Assembly: GCA_013112635.1 (NCBI GenBank)
Contig: JABFGF010000003.1
Location: forward strand, 310,001 to 374,000
Length of the DNA: 64,000 nt
From: Calditrichota bacterium
GTDB taxonomy: Bacteria > Calditrichota > Calditrichia > Calditrichales > J004
Direction of reading: 5' to 3'
The notes under the pieces are model-generated. The model had not been told where the DNA came from and did no database searches. It saw only the letters and a list, made by a program, of their open reading frames with translations. Positions 17,665 to 27,520 of the stretch are shown here, piece by piece. The position numbers and the translations under genes are program-made. How positions within the stretch are numbered: position 1 is the stretch's first letter; every line of letters begins with the position of its first letter.

Positions 17665-18288
17665 TTATTTAGCGTTTATGAGGTCTTTTATTTTGGTTGT
17701 AAGAATGTCAATAGCTACAAAATTTTTACCACCCCGCGGGATAATAAGATCAGCATGACGTTTGGAAGGCTCTATAAATTGAAAATACATAGGCCGGACT
17801 GTTTCCATATATTGCTTAATTATTGAAGGAACATCTCTGCCACGTTCAGATATATCTCTTTCCAATCGGCGTATAAAACAAATATCAGGCATTGTGTCAA
17901 CAAAAACCATAATATCCATGATATTCCTTAACGATGGTTCATTTAAAATTAATATTCCTTCAAGAATTATAACACGGTGTGGGTCGACTGTTTTTGTCTC
18001 AGATAATCTGCTATGAGTTTTATAGTCGTATATCGGGTGTGATATACTGTTTCCTTTTAATAGCTCGCTTAAATGGTAAGATAGTAGTTGATGATCAAAT
18101 GCATCAGGATGATCAAAATTCTTTCCGGTTCTTTCATCGAAGGGGATGTTTGTAAGATCTTTATAATAGGAGTCTTCTTGGATCATCGTTACTTTTGATG
18201 ACCCAAATTGATCCATAATTGTATTTGCGATAAGGGTTTTTCCGGAACCAGATGCCCCGGAAATGCCGATTAATATACCTTTTTTCAT
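17665..18288 (-). CDS. udk: Uridine/cytidine kinase
   Basis: A 207-residue P-loop kinase. The N-terminus GISGASGSGKT (about 8-18) is the ATP-binding loop. YYKDL, NFDHPDAFDH and YDYKTHSR are the nucleoside-binding signatures, and RRLERDISERGR is the lid. It converts uridine and cytidine to UMP and CMP. Its ATG overlaps the cdd stop by 4 bases, so cytidine deamination and uridine phosphorylation are expressed together. Confidence 0.97.
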   Translation of the reverse strand: MKKGILIGISGASGSGKTLIANTIMDQFGSSKVTMIQEDSYYKDLTNIPFDERTGKNFDHPDAFDHQLLSYHLSELLKGNSISHPIYDYKTHSRLSETKTVDPHRVIILEGILILNEPSLRNIMDIMVFVDTMPDICFIRRLERDISERGRDVPSIIKQYMETVRPMYFQFIEPSKRHADLIIPRGGKNFVAIDILTTKIKDLINAK

Positions 18289-18686
18289 TTTCTATTTAGT
18301 TGGGATTCTTCAAATGCAACAGGAAGTAAGTCTTTAATTTTATATGTTTTATATTTTTTCCCGTCGGTTAAAATAACATCCAAGTCTTCGGCGTAATCGT
18401 ATAGTAATTGCCTGCATGCACCGCATGGCGAACAAAACTCTGCTTTTTCTGCAAAAATAGCAATTGATGAAAACTTTGTTTTTCCATCTGATAACGCTTT
18501 GACCAATGCAACACGCTCAGCACAAATAGTTAGGCTATAAGAACTGCTTTCAATATTACATCCGGTAAATATTTGTTGATCTTCGGTAAGTAGAGCAGCG
18601 CCTACACGAAAATTGGAATATTTTGCCTGAGAATGTTTAACTGCTAATTTTGAGCTTTCAATTAATTCAGATATTTGTTTATTCAC
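18285..18686 (-). CDS. cdd: Cytidine deaminase
   Basis: A small (133-residue) zinc enzyme that turns cytidine and deoxycytidine into uridine and deoxyuridine. The zinc and catalytic motif CAER is visible (TICAERVALVKAL), with the second motif PCGACRQLL about 35 residues later. The length is that of the homotetrameric class. It follows ssb by 17 bases and overlaps udk by 4 bases. Confidence 0.97.
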   Translation of the reverse strand: MNKQISELIESSKLAVKHSQAKYSNFRVGAALLTEDQQIFTGCNIESSSYSLTICAERVALVKALSDGKTKFSSIAIFAEKAEFCSPCGACRQLLYDYAEDLDVILTDGKKYKTYKIKDLLPVAFEESQLNRK

Positions 18687-18703
18687 TTTAACCTATGGCT
18701 TTG

Positions 18704-19144
18704 TTAAAAGGGCAGATCATCTTCTTCTTCCGCGGCGGGTTCTGGCGGAGGAGCAGGTTTTTTCGATTCTTGAGGAGCTGACCCTCCAGATGGTGGTGAA
18801 TAACTTTCATCTCCTTTTGCCCCAATCATTTGTAGATCGGAAACAACAATCTCAGTTTTATATTTTTTTTGACCTTGCTGATCTTCCCAGCTACTAGTTT
18901 GCAGACGACCTTCAATGTATAATTGCTTCCCTTTTTTTAGGTATTCTCCGGCAATTTCTGCCGTTTTTCCAAAAGCAATCAGGTTGTGCCATTCAGTTTT
19001 ATCAACCCATTCTCCATCTTGTTTTTGGCTGTGATTTGTAGCCATTGAAAAACTTGCTATTGCTGTTCCACTTGGAGCATAGCGCATTTCAGGATCTTTT
19101 CCTAATCGTCCTAACAAAATAACTTTATTCACACCACGTGCCAT
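18704..19144 (-). CDS. ssb: Single-stranded DNA-binding protein
   Basis: The 146-residue protein has the OB-fold start [20 protein letters not shown], the aromatic DNA-binding region ([15 protein letters not shown]) and a [10 protein letters not shown] strand. A proline-rich linker (about 105-135) leads to the acidic tip EEEDDLPF, which recruits repair and replication proteins. It is the first gene of a set with cdd, udk, tdk and nupC. A terminator for the upstream peptide genes lies just before it, so ssb should have its own promoter between about 19145 and 19172. Confidence 0.98.
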   Translation of the reverse strand: MARGVNKVILLGRLGKDPEMRYAPSGTAIASFSMATNHSQKQDGEWVDKTEWHNLIAFGKTAEIAGEYLKKGKQLYIEGRLQTSSWEDQQGQKKYKTEIVVSDLQMIGAKGDESYSPPSGGSAPQESKKPAPPPEPAAEEEDDLPF

Positions 19145-19173
19145 AGGTCACTCCTTTTGGTTAGGTTGGGGGT

Positions 19174-19203
19174 AAAAAAAACCCCGGATTTAATAATCCG
19201 AGG
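19174..19203 (-). terminator. Rho-independent terminator after the two small peptide genes
   Basis: Read on the minus strand, CCTCGGATT (19203-19195) pairs with AATCCGGGG (19190-19182) around a 4-base loop, with one G-U pair, and is followed by eight T. It closes the micropeptide transcript before ssb. Confidence 0.88.
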
Positions 19204-19260
19204 CTTTAAAATTACACAATTTTCGAAAAAATACAAATTGAATATTTTAGAAATACAAGC

Positions 19261-19437
19261 TTAATTGTTGTCACCTTTATCTTTTTTTACAGGTGGTCCT
19301 GGAGGAGGGATTGGGCAAATTGATGCGTATGTATTATTTGCATTTTGGTTTACGTTAGTTGCTGCAGTATTAACAACTGCCATCGCAATTGCAAATGTAA
19401 AAATCATCGCTACGATCAAGCTGGCTATCTTCTTCAT
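19261..19437 (-). CDS. 58-residue secreted or membrane micropeptide
   Basis: This short gene is supported by an AGGAG site 8 bases before its ATG, a good signal/anchor segment and a terminator 58 bases downstream. The product starts MKKIASLIVAMIFTFAIAMA (hydrophobic, residues 4-22), then NTAATNVNQNANNTYAS, a lone cysteine at 41 in CPIPPPGPP, and a charged KKDKGDNN tail. It may be an exported peptide of about 33 residues or a single-pass membrane peptide. The family is not recognised. It lies 20 bases after another small membrane-protein gene on the same strand. Confidence 0.65.
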   Translation of the reverse strand: MKKIASLIVAMIFTFAIAMAVVNTAATNVNQNANNTYASICPIPPPGPPVKKDKGDNN

Positions 19438-19457
19438 AATAATTCTCCTAAAAATGA

Positions 19458-19667
19458 TTATTTTGGTTGTTTTATGGTATTATTATTTTTTTGATTTATT
19501 TTATGCGAATCGGGGATTTTATATTCTTTCGCATGGCTGGTTTTTTTGTACAAATGAGGATAATTGGTTTCAGCGTACGAGCGCACTACACCAATAAAAG
19601 AAATCAACTGAAGCAATGTAAAAAAAATCAATACAACAACAAGTAGTGACTTAATTTGCCGTACCAC
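19458..19667 (-). CDS. 69-residue single-pass membrane protein with GTG start
   Basis: A GAGGAG site lies 7 bases before a GTG codon, supporting translation. The product has one membrane segment (about residues 8-27, LLVVVLIFFTLLQLISFIGV) and then a basic, asparagine- and lysine-rich tail. No known family is recognised. It heads a two-gene unit with the 58-residue peptide. A short dyad overlaps the ribosome site. Possible roles (peptide signalling, membrane stress, toxin-like) cannot be told apart from sequence alone. Confidence 0.6.
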   Translation of the reverse strand: MVRQIKSLLVVVLIFFTLLQLISFIGVVRSYAETNYPHLYKKTSHAKEYKIPDSHKINQKNNNTIKQPK

Positions 19668-19678
19668 TGCTATACTCC

Positions 19679-19691
19679 TCAGGTTACCTGA
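19679..19691. promoter_or_regulatory. TCAGGT-T-ACCTGA dyad at the micropeptide ribosome site
   Basis: Six-base arms TCAGGT and ACCTGA flank one base. The dyad overlaps the GAGGAG ribosome site (19675-19680) by two bases. In RNA it could form UCAGG-UAA-CCUGA next to the site; in DNA it could be an operator. Confidence 0.45.
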
Positions 19692-19882
19692 GTCCGTTCA
19701 GATACGAAATTTCCTGAAAAAAAAGATAAGAATATTTGATTAGTTAGGTGAGAAGAAATATACAACGGATATCTTTAAATGCAATATGCAAAATGCATAA
19801 AATTTAACTTTTTTAAAGATTTTATTTGGTGGCTATTTTAAATGAAGGAAAAGGTACTGTAGTGTGCATTTTTTTTACAAGA

Positions 19883-20950
19883 TTACTGAACTTGTTTCAA
19901 GCGTTCATTTTTGTCTGCCAAACTCAATCCTTCAATTAGTTCGTCAATATCTCCTTCAATCACACGGTCTAATTTATAAAGAGTTAGGTTTATTCTGTGG
20001 TCGGTTACACGTCCCTGAGGAAAATTGTATGTTCTGATTTTAGCACTTCGGTCACCACTGCCTACCATAGATTTCCTTTGTTCAGCAACAGCATTATGTT
20101 GTTCTGAGAGCGCAATATCCAATAAACGAGTTCTTAAAACTTTTAGGGCTTTATTCTTGTTTTTTAATTGTGATTTTTCATCCTGGCAACTTACAACTAA
20201 CCCAGTTGGGATATGCGTAATTCGTACTGCAGAGTCTGTAGTGTTAACGCTTTGCCCTCCAGGACCGCTAGACCTGTATACATCAATACGCAGTTCATTG
20301 GGATCAATTTCTACATCTACTTCCTCGGCTTCAGGTAAAACCACAACAGAAACAGCAGATGTATGTACCCTCCCCTGAGTTTCTGTATCCGGAACACGTT
20401 GAACCCGATGAACCCCGCTTTCAAATTTTAAGGCACCATACGCATTTTCTCCTTCGATGGAAAAAATAACTTCCTTAAATCCTCCGCGTTCAGAAACATT
20501 TGAACTCATTGGGTCGGTTTTAAATCCATTTGTTTCACAAAATTTGCTATAGAGCCTGTATAAATCTCCGGCAAAAATAGCAGCTTCGTCACCACCGGCA
20601 CCAGCCCTTATTTCCATGATTGCATTTTTGTGATCATCCGGATGTTTAGGGATTAATAAAATTTTCAGATCATCTTCATATTTTTGTATTTCTTCTTTTA
20701 GCTCATCCTGCTCCAGGCTGGCAAGTTCAACCAGTTCTTCGTCATCATTGGCATCAATTATTTCCTGGTTTCCAGAAAAGTTGTTTAACGCTGAAAGATA
20801 AGGTGTACCTTTTTCCATAATTTTTGACAGATCACTATGTTCTCTTGAAAGATCGCGGAATTTTCTTTGATCTGAATGAACAGCAGGATCGGAAAGTTGA
20901 TCATTCAGATCGTTCAAGCGATCTTCAATATTTTTTATTTTATCTTTCAT
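19883..20950 (-). CDS. prfA: Peptide chain release factor 1
   Basis: RF1 ends translation at UAA and UAG. The 355-residue protein has the GGQ catalytic motif ([15 protein letters not shown], near residue 232). The codon-reading tripeptide is of RF1 PxT type ([14 protein letters not shown], near residue 187), not the SPF of RF2. The N-terminal helical domain is complete. No prmC methylase gene follows it, unlike in many genomes; two micropeptide genes follow instead. A terminator separates it from rpmE upstream. Confidence 0.98.
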   Translation of the reverse strand: MKDKIKNIEDRLNDLNDQLSDPAVHSDQRKFRDLSREHSDLSKIMEKGTPYLSALNNFSGNQEIIDANDDEELVELASLEQDELKEEIQKYEDDLKILLIPKHPDDHKNAIMEIRAGAGGDEAAIFAGDLYRLYSKFCETNGFKTDPMSSNVSERGGFKEVIFSIEGENAYGALKFESGVHRVQRVPDTETQGRVHTSAVSVVVLPEAEEVDVEIDPNELRIDVYRSSGPGGQSVNTTDSAVRITHIPTGLVVSCQDEKSQLKNKNKALKVLRTRLLDIALSEQHNAVAEQRKSMVGSGDRSAKIRTYNFPQGRVTDHRINLTLYKLDRVIEGDIDELIEGLSLADKNERLKQVQ

Positions 20951-21012
20951 AATTATAACTTTTTTTGAGGCCTGTATTAAATAGGTGTGTATAAAAATCT
21001 AAAAGTTTATAT

Positions 21013-21047
21013 AAAAAAAAACGGAATGATAGAACTATCACTCCGTT
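21013..21047 (-). terminator. Rho-independent terminator after rpmE2
   Basis: AACGGAGTGATAG and CTATCATTCCGTT on the minus strand form a 13-bp stem with one mismatch and a tight loop, followed by nine T. It lies 19 bases past the rpmE2 stop. Confidence 0.88.
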
Positions 21048-21066
21048 AAAACTAAAAAAATCAATG

Positions 21067-21312
21067 CTATTTGCGATTGTATTTTTTCATAAATTTTTCA
21101 ACCCGTCCTGCAGTATCTACAAGTTTTTGCTTTCCTGTAAAAAATGGATGAGAAGCACTCGAAAGTTCAACTTTTATCAATGGATATTCATTTCCATCTT
21201 CCCATTTTACAGTTTCATTTGAGGTCGCAGTTGAGCGGGTTAAAAAAGAAAAATCTGCAGATGTGTCGCTATAAACTACATAGCGGTAATCCGGGTGTAT
21301 ACCCTTTTTCAT
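21067..21312 (-). CDS. rpmE2: 50S ribosomal protein L31, type B (zinc-free)
   Basis: The 81-residue protein begins [16 protein letters not shown] and ends [24 protein letters not shown], both L31 hallmarks. It has no cysteine at all, so it is the zinc-independent type B form, often induced in zinc limitation where a type A paralogue exists. Here it sits 65 bases downstream of rho, a common rho-rpmE neighbourhood, and may be the only copy. A terminator follows directly. Confidence 0.97.
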   Translation of the reverse strand: MKKGIHPDYRYVVYSDTSADFSFLTRSTATSNETVKWEDGNEYPLIKVELSSASHPFFTGKQKLVDTAGRVEKFMKKYNRK

Positions 21313-21377
21313 TTATTCCTCCAAAGTAACAAAGTCGCCAAATATAATAAGTATTAAAGGAAAGTTCAAGACTTTAT

Positions 21378-22628
21378 TTACGAACTCATGGATCGTAGAA
21401 AATCTTTGTTGTCTTTTGTCTCCCGCATTTTATCCAACAAGAATTCCATTCCTTCAACAATATTCATCTCGTTAAGAAGCTTGCGCAATATCCAGATTCT
21501 TGAAAGTTCTTCTTTTGTAAGTAGTAATTCTTCTTTACGAGTACCGGATTTGTTAATGTCAATAGAAGGAAAGATACGTCTGTCGGAAAGACGCCTATCC
21601 AGAACAAGTTCCATATTACCTGTTCCTTTAAACTCTTCAAAAATAACTTCATCCATTCTTGAGCCTGTATCGATTAGAGCGGTTGCAATAATTGTAAGAC
21701 TGCCGCCTTCTTCAATATTACGGGCTGATCCAAAGAAACGCTTTGGCTTCTGCAGTGCATTTGAATCTACACCACCGGAAAGTATTTTCCCACTATGAGG
21801 AACAACTGTATTGTGTGCCCTGGCAAGACGTGTAATACTATCCAAAAGGATGACAACATCTTTATTGTACTCAACAAGTCTTTTCGCTTTTTCCAGAACC
21901 ATGTCAGCAACCTGAACATGTCGTTCAGCAGGCTCATCAAATGTGGAACTGACCACTTCCGCATCTACGGAGCGCTCCATGTCGGTTACTTCCTCTGGAC
22001 GCTCATCGATAAGCAGAACCATCAGTTCAACTTCCGGTTGGTTTTTGGTAATGGCATTAGCAATTTTTTGAAGCAGAATTGTTTTACCTGTTCTTGGCTG
22101 TGCTACAATTAACCCACGCTGGCCTTTGCCAATTGGATCGAGCAAGTTCATGATGCGCATGGAATAATCGTTGCGGATAGTTTCAAGCTCAAGTCTTTCT
22201 TCAGGATAAAGTGGCGTAAGTGTATCAAAAAATTTACGTTCCCGAGCACGCTCCGGGCTTTCAAAATTTACTGCTTCAACCCTTAGCAGGGCGAAAAAAC
22301 GCTCATTGTCTTTTGGCGGTCGAATTTGTCCGGTAACGGTATCGCCGGTTCTTAGACCAAATCTTTTTATCTGGGAAGGCGAGATATAAATATCATCCGG
22401 CCCGGGTAAATAACTATAGTTTTGTGACCGCAGGAATCCATAACCATCGGGTAAAATTTCCAAAACACCCTTTGAAAAGATTAAGCCCTCCTGTGCGGTT
22501 TGTTCTTCCAGAATGCGGAAAATGAGTTCTTGTTTTTTTAAACCGGAAAAACTGGAAACATTCAGCTTTTGGGCAATCTCCGTAAGTTCGGTGATTTTTT
22601 TATCTTTTAAAGATTCAATGTCTAACAT
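21378..22628 (-). CDS. rho: Transcription termination factor Rho
   Basis: Rho is a hexameric RNA-dependent ATPase that terminates transcripts. The 416 residues include the N-terminal helical Rho_N part, the cold-shock-like RNA-binding domain ([15 protein letters not shown], about 55-120) and the RecA-like motor. Walker A ([12 protein letters not shown]) is near residue 176 and Walker B ([11 protein letters not shown]) near 260. It has no large insertion. The start is supported by the [19 protein letters not shown] opening typical of the family. Confidence 0.99.
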   Translation of the reverse strand: MLDIESLKDKKITELTEIAQKLNVSSFSGLKKQELIFRILEEQTAQEGLIFSKGVLEILPDGYGFLRSQNYSYLPGPDDIYISPSQIKRFGLRTGDTVTGQIRPPKDNERFFALLRVEAVNFESPERARERKFFDTLTPLYPEERLELETIRNDYSMRIMNLLDPIGKGQRGLIVAQPRTGKTILLQKIANAITKNQPEVELMVLLIDERPEEVTDMERSVDAEVVSSTFDEPAERHVQVADMVLEKAKRLVEYNKDVVILLDSITRLARAHNTVVPHSGKILSGGVDSNALQKPKRFFGSARNIEEGGSLTIIATALIDTGSRMDEVIFEEFKGTGNMELVLDRRLSDRRIFPSIDINKSGTRKEELLLTKEELSRIWILRKLLNEMNIVEGMEFLLDKMRETKDNKDFLRSMSS

Positions 22629-22774
22629 GGGTTGGGCCTTTCGGATTTGAAAATTGTGTATTTCTTTGAGATGTGTTTTAAAATATTTCTAAATTTTTAT
22701 TTATAAGCTCAGAGGATTTGTAACGGGATATGATTTAAGAAAGCGCATAAATTTAGTTTACTAAAATAACTAAG

Positions 22775-24040
22775 TCAACTTTTAATCAATGAACCAACCA
22801 AATAATGGCTCCCAAGCGCAATCAGCGTGTCATCCGCATTTAAGTCTTTTTTACACGTTTCGTAAGCAGTGCGCAAATCTTTAATAAATTTTACCTTTTG
22901 ATGTTTCTCCCCAATTAAGCGGGTCAATAATTCTCCATCTTGTTTTCGAACGGTTTCAGGTTCAGTCACAACAATCTTTCTAAAATTTCCACTTAGGTAG
23001 TGGCAAATTGATTTTGCGTCCTTATCATTTACAATTCCTAAAAGTAAATCAGTTGTATGTGGATTAATAATTTTTAAAAGTGAATCCAGTGTTGTTTTGA
23101 TGCCATCAAAATTATGGCTAACATCTAAAATAATTGTTGGCTTTGTCTGGATAACCTGAAGTCTGCCGGGCCAGCTAATTTTTGTTAATCGTGATTTGAT
23201 TTTCTGTGAATTAAAGTTTAAATGTTTTGATTGGCAATACTTCTTCACCACCAAAAAGGCCAGGGCAATATTTTCAACCTGGTATGTTGCTGGTGTTGGT
23301 ATTTTCAAAGACTGGCTTTCATTCGCCCCCAAATCATTCAGTCTAAATGTTATATTTGTCAAACTTCGTTCAACAATTTCGGCCTGAATATAATCATTCA
23401 AAAACAGCACTTTATTTGATTTATCTGCCTTCGATAAAAAAAGTTGATTCACTTTTTCATCCTGTTTGGCAACAAAAATGGTGCTTCCCTTTTTTATAAT
23501 GCCGGCTTTTTCTGAGGCGATTGAAAGTAGATCATTTCCCAATTGTTTTTGATGGTCAAATCCAACAGGTGTCAAAACTACGCTTTGCGGCTGCAAAATA
23601 TTTGTGGAGTCAAGCCGTCCTCCAAGCCCGGTTTCAATGACAGCAACATCAATATTTTCATCAGAAAAATATTTGAAGGCCAACAAGGTTGTTGTATCAA
23701 AAAAAGTTGCTTTTAAATTATGGACGAGTTTCTTTGTTTGCTGCCAGAAATCAATTATGTAGTCTTCACTAATTAAATCATCATTTATTCTAATCCGCTC
23801 ACGGAAATCTTTGAGATGCGGACTTGTTGAAAGCCCTACTTTTAATCCAAGAGCCTGCAGCATTTGAGCAATATAAAATGCGGTTGATCCTTTGCCGTTT
23901 GTCCCGGCAATATGGATACTTGGAAATTTTTTCTGTGGATTGTTAAAATGATTCGCCAGGGTTGTGATATTGTCTAGCCCAAGTTTTATGGCATATTTTT
24001 GCAGATCGAAAAGTTCTATTGTGGTTTGTTTATAATTCAT
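22775..24040 (-). CDS. folC: Bifunctional folylpolyglutamate / dihydrofolate synthase
   Basis: A 421-residue Mur-ligase-type enzyme that adds glutamate to dihydropteroate and folates. The ATP loop GTNGKGST is at residues 46-53, followed by TSPHLKDFRERIRIN and ETGLGGRLDSTN, all FolC signatures. The C-terminal domain has VSHNFDG. Whether it performs one or both reactions cannot be read from sequence. No accD lies upstream, unlike in many genomes. A dispersed repeat and a small membrane-protein gene precede it on the same strand. Confidence 0.97.
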   Translation of the reverse strand: MNYKQTTIELFDLQKYAIKLGLDNITTLANHFNNPQKKFPSIHIAGTNGKGSTAFYIAQMLQALGLKVGLSTSPHLKDFRERIRINDDLISEDYIIDFWQQTKKLVHNLKATFFDTTTLLAFKYFSDENIDVAVIETGLGGRLDSTNILQPQSVVLTPVGFDHQKQLGNDLLSIASEKAGIIKKGSTIFVAKQDEKVNQLFLSKADKSNKVLFLNDYIQAEIVERSLTNITFRLNDLGANESQSLKIPTPATYQVENIALAFLVVKKYCQSKHLNFNSQKIKSRLTKISWPGRLQVIQTKPTIILDVSHNFDGIKTTLDSLLKIINPHTTDLLLGIVNDKDAKSICHYLSGNFRKIVVTEPETVRKQDGELLTRLIGEKHQKVKFIKDLRTAYETCKKDLNADDTLIALGSHYLVGSLIKS

Positions 24041-24064
24041 AAAGGAAAGTTAGAATTCTTGATT

Positions 24065-24158
24065 GTCATTCAGAGCAAAACGAAGTGCTGCGAAGAATCC
24101 TAATGTTTCAAGTAATAATTGAACTATGAGGCGATCCTTCACATGCGTTCAGGATGAC
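24065..24158. repeat. Dispersed inverted repeat, copy B
   Basis: GTCATTCAGAGCAAAACGAAG...GCGAAGAATCC forms the left arm and GGCGATCCTTCACATGC...AGGATGAC the right arm. It lies between folC and the upstream membrane-protein gene. Confidence 0.85.
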
Positions 24159-24168
24159 AGTTTATTTA

Positions 24169-24585
24169 CTAAATTATTTTTCCGAGGATAAATCCAATCA
24201 CTATGCCGACTAGTAAAACAACGGTTAAAATCCGGTAGTTGACCACATCTTTGCTGTAGCCTTTTTTTATTGCCACGATAGAAACAAAATAACCCAGTGC
24301 ATTAATCAGCCAAAAAAGAGGCAATGCCAGCACTTTGGCAATAATAGGTCCAACCAGCGGTACCAATCCGATAATATTTATTAAACCAATAAAGGCCTGT
24401 GAAATAATACCAAAAATGACTACAGATCCGCCAATTACGGATTTATCAACATTAAAGTGAATGGCGACTATTACAAAAGTTACGAGTAAAACCCAGGCAA
24501 CAATTGTTTTCCAGAAAGCCTGAAAAAAGAGCTTGAACGAAAGCGTATAATGTTTTAATTGCTCAAGATTGTTTGTATTGGGCAT
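24169..24585 (-). CDS. Small integral membrane protein of unknown function
   Basis: The 138-residue protein has four hydrophobic segments (about 27-45, 50-75, 78-108, 115-137) and short loops, including a GLVPLVGPIIAK turn. I cannot assign a family. It starts 6 bases downstream of the uppS stop on the same strand, so it is probably co-transcribed with uppS and may act on or near the membrane lipid carrier. That link rests on position only. Confidence 0.75.
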   Translation of the reverse strand: MPNTNNLEQLKHYTLSFKLFFQAFWKTIVAWVLLVTFVIVAIHFNVDKSVIGGSVVIFGIISQAFIGLINIIGLVPLVGPIIAKVLALPLFWLINALGYFVSIVAIKKGYSKDVVNYRILTVVLLVGIVIGFILGKII

Positions 24586-24591
24586 AAGGTT

Positions 24592-25371
24592 TTATGCAGG
24601 GGCAATGTTGGACTGTACCTGGTCACCGGTTTGGCCAAAACGCCGTTCCCGTTCAAGAAAATTCCAAACAGCATCGATAAGGTCGGGTTTGCCGAACTCC
24701 GGCCAGGGCGTTTGCGTTACATAAATTTCTGAATATGCTATCTGCCATAATAAAAAATTACTGATCCGGTTTTCACCACCGGTGCGGATAATCAAATCAG
24801 GGTCGGGTTGGCCTTTTGTATCCAGCTCTTTGGAAATGATCATGTCATTTATATCATCCGGCTGTAGGTCACCCTTTTTTACATGCTGAGCCAGTTTTCT
24901 GAAGGCATCAATCAATTCCTGGCGGCCTCCATAGCTAAGCGCAACATTTAAAATAAGTCCTGTGTTTCTTTTTGTTTTCTGGATGGCGGACAACATTGTT
25001 TTTTGTGCTTTGGTCGGCAATTTGTTTAAATGACCAATGGTTCGGATTTGCACATTCTGGCTAACAAGACGTTTTACTTTTTTATTAAGCGTGGCAACCA
25101 AAAGCTGCATCAGGGCTGTTACTTCCCATTGTGGTCGTTTCCAGTTTTCTTCTGAAAATGTATAAATTGTAAGATTATTAACACCCATTTCTGCGCAGCC
25201 CTCTACAACGGCTTCAACAGAATCGACACCTTTGTTATGCCCGGCGATACGCGGCAATCCCTGGGATTTTGCCCAGCGGCCATTGCCATCCATAATAATG
25301 CCGATGTGTTTTGGTATTTCTGTATGGGTTTTAATTAATTCGAGTTTTTGCTTGTGGTTTAATATGTCCAT
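24592..25371 (-). CDS. uppS: Undecaprenyl diphosphate synthase (cis-prenyltransferase)
   Basis: UppS extends farnesyl diphosphate with isopentenyl units to make the C55 lipid carrier for cell-wall and O-antigen precursors. Signatures are IIMDGNGRWAKSQGLPR with catalytic Asp28, FSEENWKRP, and RTGGENRISNFLLWQIAYSE. The 259-residue length is normal. It is the first gene of a minus-strand unit, divergent from lepA across a 338-base gap. No adjacent cdsA or dxr gene is seen, although that order is common elsewhere. Confidence 0.98.
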   Translation of the reverse strand: MDILNHKQKLELIKTHTEIPKHIGIIMDGNGRWAKSQGLPRIAGHNKGVDSVEAVVEGCAEMGVNNLTIYTFSEENWKRPQWEVTALMQLLVATLNKKVKRLVSQNVQIRTIGHLNKLPTKAQKTMLSAIQKTKRNTGLILNVALSYGGRQELIDAFRKLAQHVKKGDLQPDDINDMIISKELDTKGQPDPDLIIRTGGENRISNFLLWQIAYSEIYVTQTPWPEFGKPDLIDAVWNFLERERRFGQTGDQVQSNIAPA

Positions 25372-25709
25372 TTTGTCTGGTCTGTTTTAAGCGTTACGTC
25401 TGGAAATTAAACAAGTGTAACTGTAATAGTTGTTATTAGTTCTAAATTTGAATTCTGTTAAAATACAAATAAATGAATGAAATCGCGATAATTTAAATCC
25501 TTCTCGCTTAAAGTCAAGCAAAAAGAATCGGCCTGATAAGTAGGTTTCTTAAATATAGGGTCAAATTGAGTAGAGGAGTAACCGTGTAGTTTTGTTAATT
25601 AGTTATAATTATTATGTTTCTGTTTACTAAATTTCATTTTCTTTTGTTTGATTTTGTAAAGGGCTTTCCTTAATTTCAACGGCTTCAATTAAAAGAACAA
25701 TAGGAAACG
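25372..25709. promoter_or_regulatory. 338-base divergent intergenic region between uppS and lepA
   Basis: It is AT-rich with no open frame that has a ribosome site, no tRNA-like fold and no repeat array. It must hold divergent promoters for uppS and lepA. I see no confident promoter or operator. A weak GGAA ribosome site directly precedes the lepA ATG. Confidence 0.5.
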
Positions 25710-27518
25710 ATGTACCTCGATTTTATCCGCAACTTTTGCATTATTGCCCATATCGATCATGGCAAATCTACCCTTGCAGACCGTCTTTTGGAAGAGACCA
25801 AAACAATCTCCCAGCGTGACTTAAAAGCCCAGGTTTTGGATGATATGGATCTGGAACGTGAGCGAGGCATTACTATTAAATCGCACGCTATCCGCATGAA
25901 TTACAAGGCCAAGGATAAAAACGATTACATTTTTAACCTGATCGATACGCCGGGCCATGTGGATTTTAGCTATGAGGTTTCGCGTAGTCTGGCTGCCTGC
26001 GAAGGAGCACTTTTGGTTGTTGATGCCGCGCAGGGTGTTGAGGCACAGACCATCAGTAATCTTTATTTGGCAATTGAAAATGATCTGACCATTATTCCTG
26101 TTCTCAATAAAGTTGACCTGCCCAGCGCTGAAATTGAAAATGTAACACATCAGATTATTGAACTGATTGGCTGTGATGAAAATGAAATAATCCATGCCAG
26201 CGCTAAAGCCGGGATTGGCATTGAAGAAATCCTGGAAAGCGTAATTGAAAAAATACCTGCCCCAAAAGGCGATCCGGATGAAAAACTGCAGGCCTTACTT
26301 TTTGATTCGCTTTTTGACAGTTACCGTGGGGCAATTGCTTTTGTACGCGTTTTCAACGGCACCATAAAAAAGAATGATCTAATAAAATTTTTCAGCACAC
26401 GGCAGGAACACACGGCTGATGAAATAGGGATTTTACGCTTGACCCGCGAACCTGTAAAAGAACTAAAAGCAGGTGAGGTTGGCTATCTCATAACAGGCGT
26501 CAAAGACGTTCGTGAAACAAAAGTGGGCGATACACTGACCCATGTCCGTAATCCTGCCAGTGAGGCATTGGCCGGTTATAAAGAAGTAAAACCGATGGTC
26601 TATTCCGGGATTTACCCAATCATGAGTGAGGATTTTGAAGGCCTGCGTGATGCGCTCGATAAGCTGGCTTTAAATGATTCAGCTTTGGTTTATGTACCGG
26701 AATCATCAAAGGCACTTGGTTTTGGTTTCCGTTGCGGCTTTCTTGGATTGCTTCATATGGAAATTGTGCAGGAACGGCTGGAGCGTGAATACAATCTTTC
26801 CATTATTAACACTGTGCCCAATGTTGTTTATAAGGTTTACAAATCCAATGGCGAGACAATTGAACTTGATAACCCGACCGAGCTGCCCAATCCCGGTGAA
26901 ATTGATTATATCGAAGAACCTTTTATCCGTGCTCAAATTATTACGCCGCCGGAATTCATCGGAAATATTATGCGACTGGGGACTGAGAAAAGGGCAGAGT
27001 TTATAAATACTTCTTACCTGGATACAAATCGTGCGGATATGGCTTTTCGTTTTCCGCTCTCGGAAGTGATTTTTGAGTTTTATGATAAATTAAAATCATA
27101 TACAAAAGGCTACGCATCACTGGATTATGAAATGGACGGCTATCAACAATCGTCATTGATAAAGCTTGATATCCTGATTAACGGCGAACCACTCGATGCG
27201 CTTTCTACAATTGTACACCGCGATAAGGCCTATGACTGGGGACGCAAACTGACCCGCAGTTTAAGGAAACTTATCCCGCGCCAAATGTTTGAAGTAGCTA
27301 TCCAGGCTGCGATTGGACAGAAGGTAATTGCCCGCGATACGGTTCGCGCTTTACGCAAAAATGTAACAGCAAAATGCTATGGCGGTGACATCTCCCGTAA
27401 GCGAAAATTGCTTGAGAAACAAAAGGAAGGCAAGAAGCGTATGAAGCAGGTCGGCAGGGTTGAAATTCCGCAGGAAGCCTTTTTGGCTGTGCTTGCCATG
27501 GACAGTGATCAAGACTAA
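25710..27518 (+). CDS. lepA: Elongation factor 4 (LepA), back-translocating GTPase
   Basis: A 602-residue translational GTPase. G1 is [15 protein letters not shown]2 lies in [10 protein letters not shown]3 is DTPGHVDF and G4 is NKVDLPSA. Domains II, III and V follow, and the LepA-specific C-terminal domain contains the [17 protein letters not shown] region and the [20 protein letters not shown] signature (about 545-570). LepA acts on stalled or assembling ribosomes. lepB follows after 190 bases, the classical lepA-lepB order. Confidence 0.99.
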   Translation: MYLDFIRNFCIIAHIDHGKSTLADRLLEETKTISQRDLKAQVLDDMDLERERGITIKSHAIRMNYKAKDKNDYIFNLIDTPGHVDFSYEVSRSLAACEGALLVVDAAQGVEAQTISNLYLAIENDLTIIPVLNKVDLPSAEIENVTHQIIELIGCDENEIIHASAKAGIGIEEILESVIEKIPAPKGDPDEKLQALLFDSLFDSYRGAIAFVRVFNGTIKKNDLIKFFSTRQEHTADEIGILRLTREPVKELKAGEVGYLITGVKDVRETKVGDTLTHVRNPASEALAGYKEVKPMVYSGIYPIMSEDFEGLRDALDKLALNDSALVYVPESSKALGFGFRCGFLGLLHMEIVQERLEREYNLSIINTVPNVVYKVYKSNGETIELDNPTELPNPGEIDYIEEPFIRAQIITPPEFIGNIMRLGTEKRAEFINTSYLDTNRADMAFRFPLSEVIFEFYDKLKSYTKGYASLDYEMDGYQQSSLIKLDILINGEPLDALSTIVHRDKAYDWGRKLTRSLRKLIPRQMFEVAIQAAIGQKVIARDTVRALRKNVTAKCYGGDISRKRKLLEKQKEGKKRMKQVGRVEIPQEAFLAVLAMDSDQD

Positions 27519-27520
27519 AA

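Noticed and set aside
19265-19597. Plus-strand open frame of 110 codons between ssb and prfA
   Set aside because: It runs antisense to two better-supported small genes that have ribosome sites and a terminator; its own start has no ribosome site and its composition is that of an antisense shadow.
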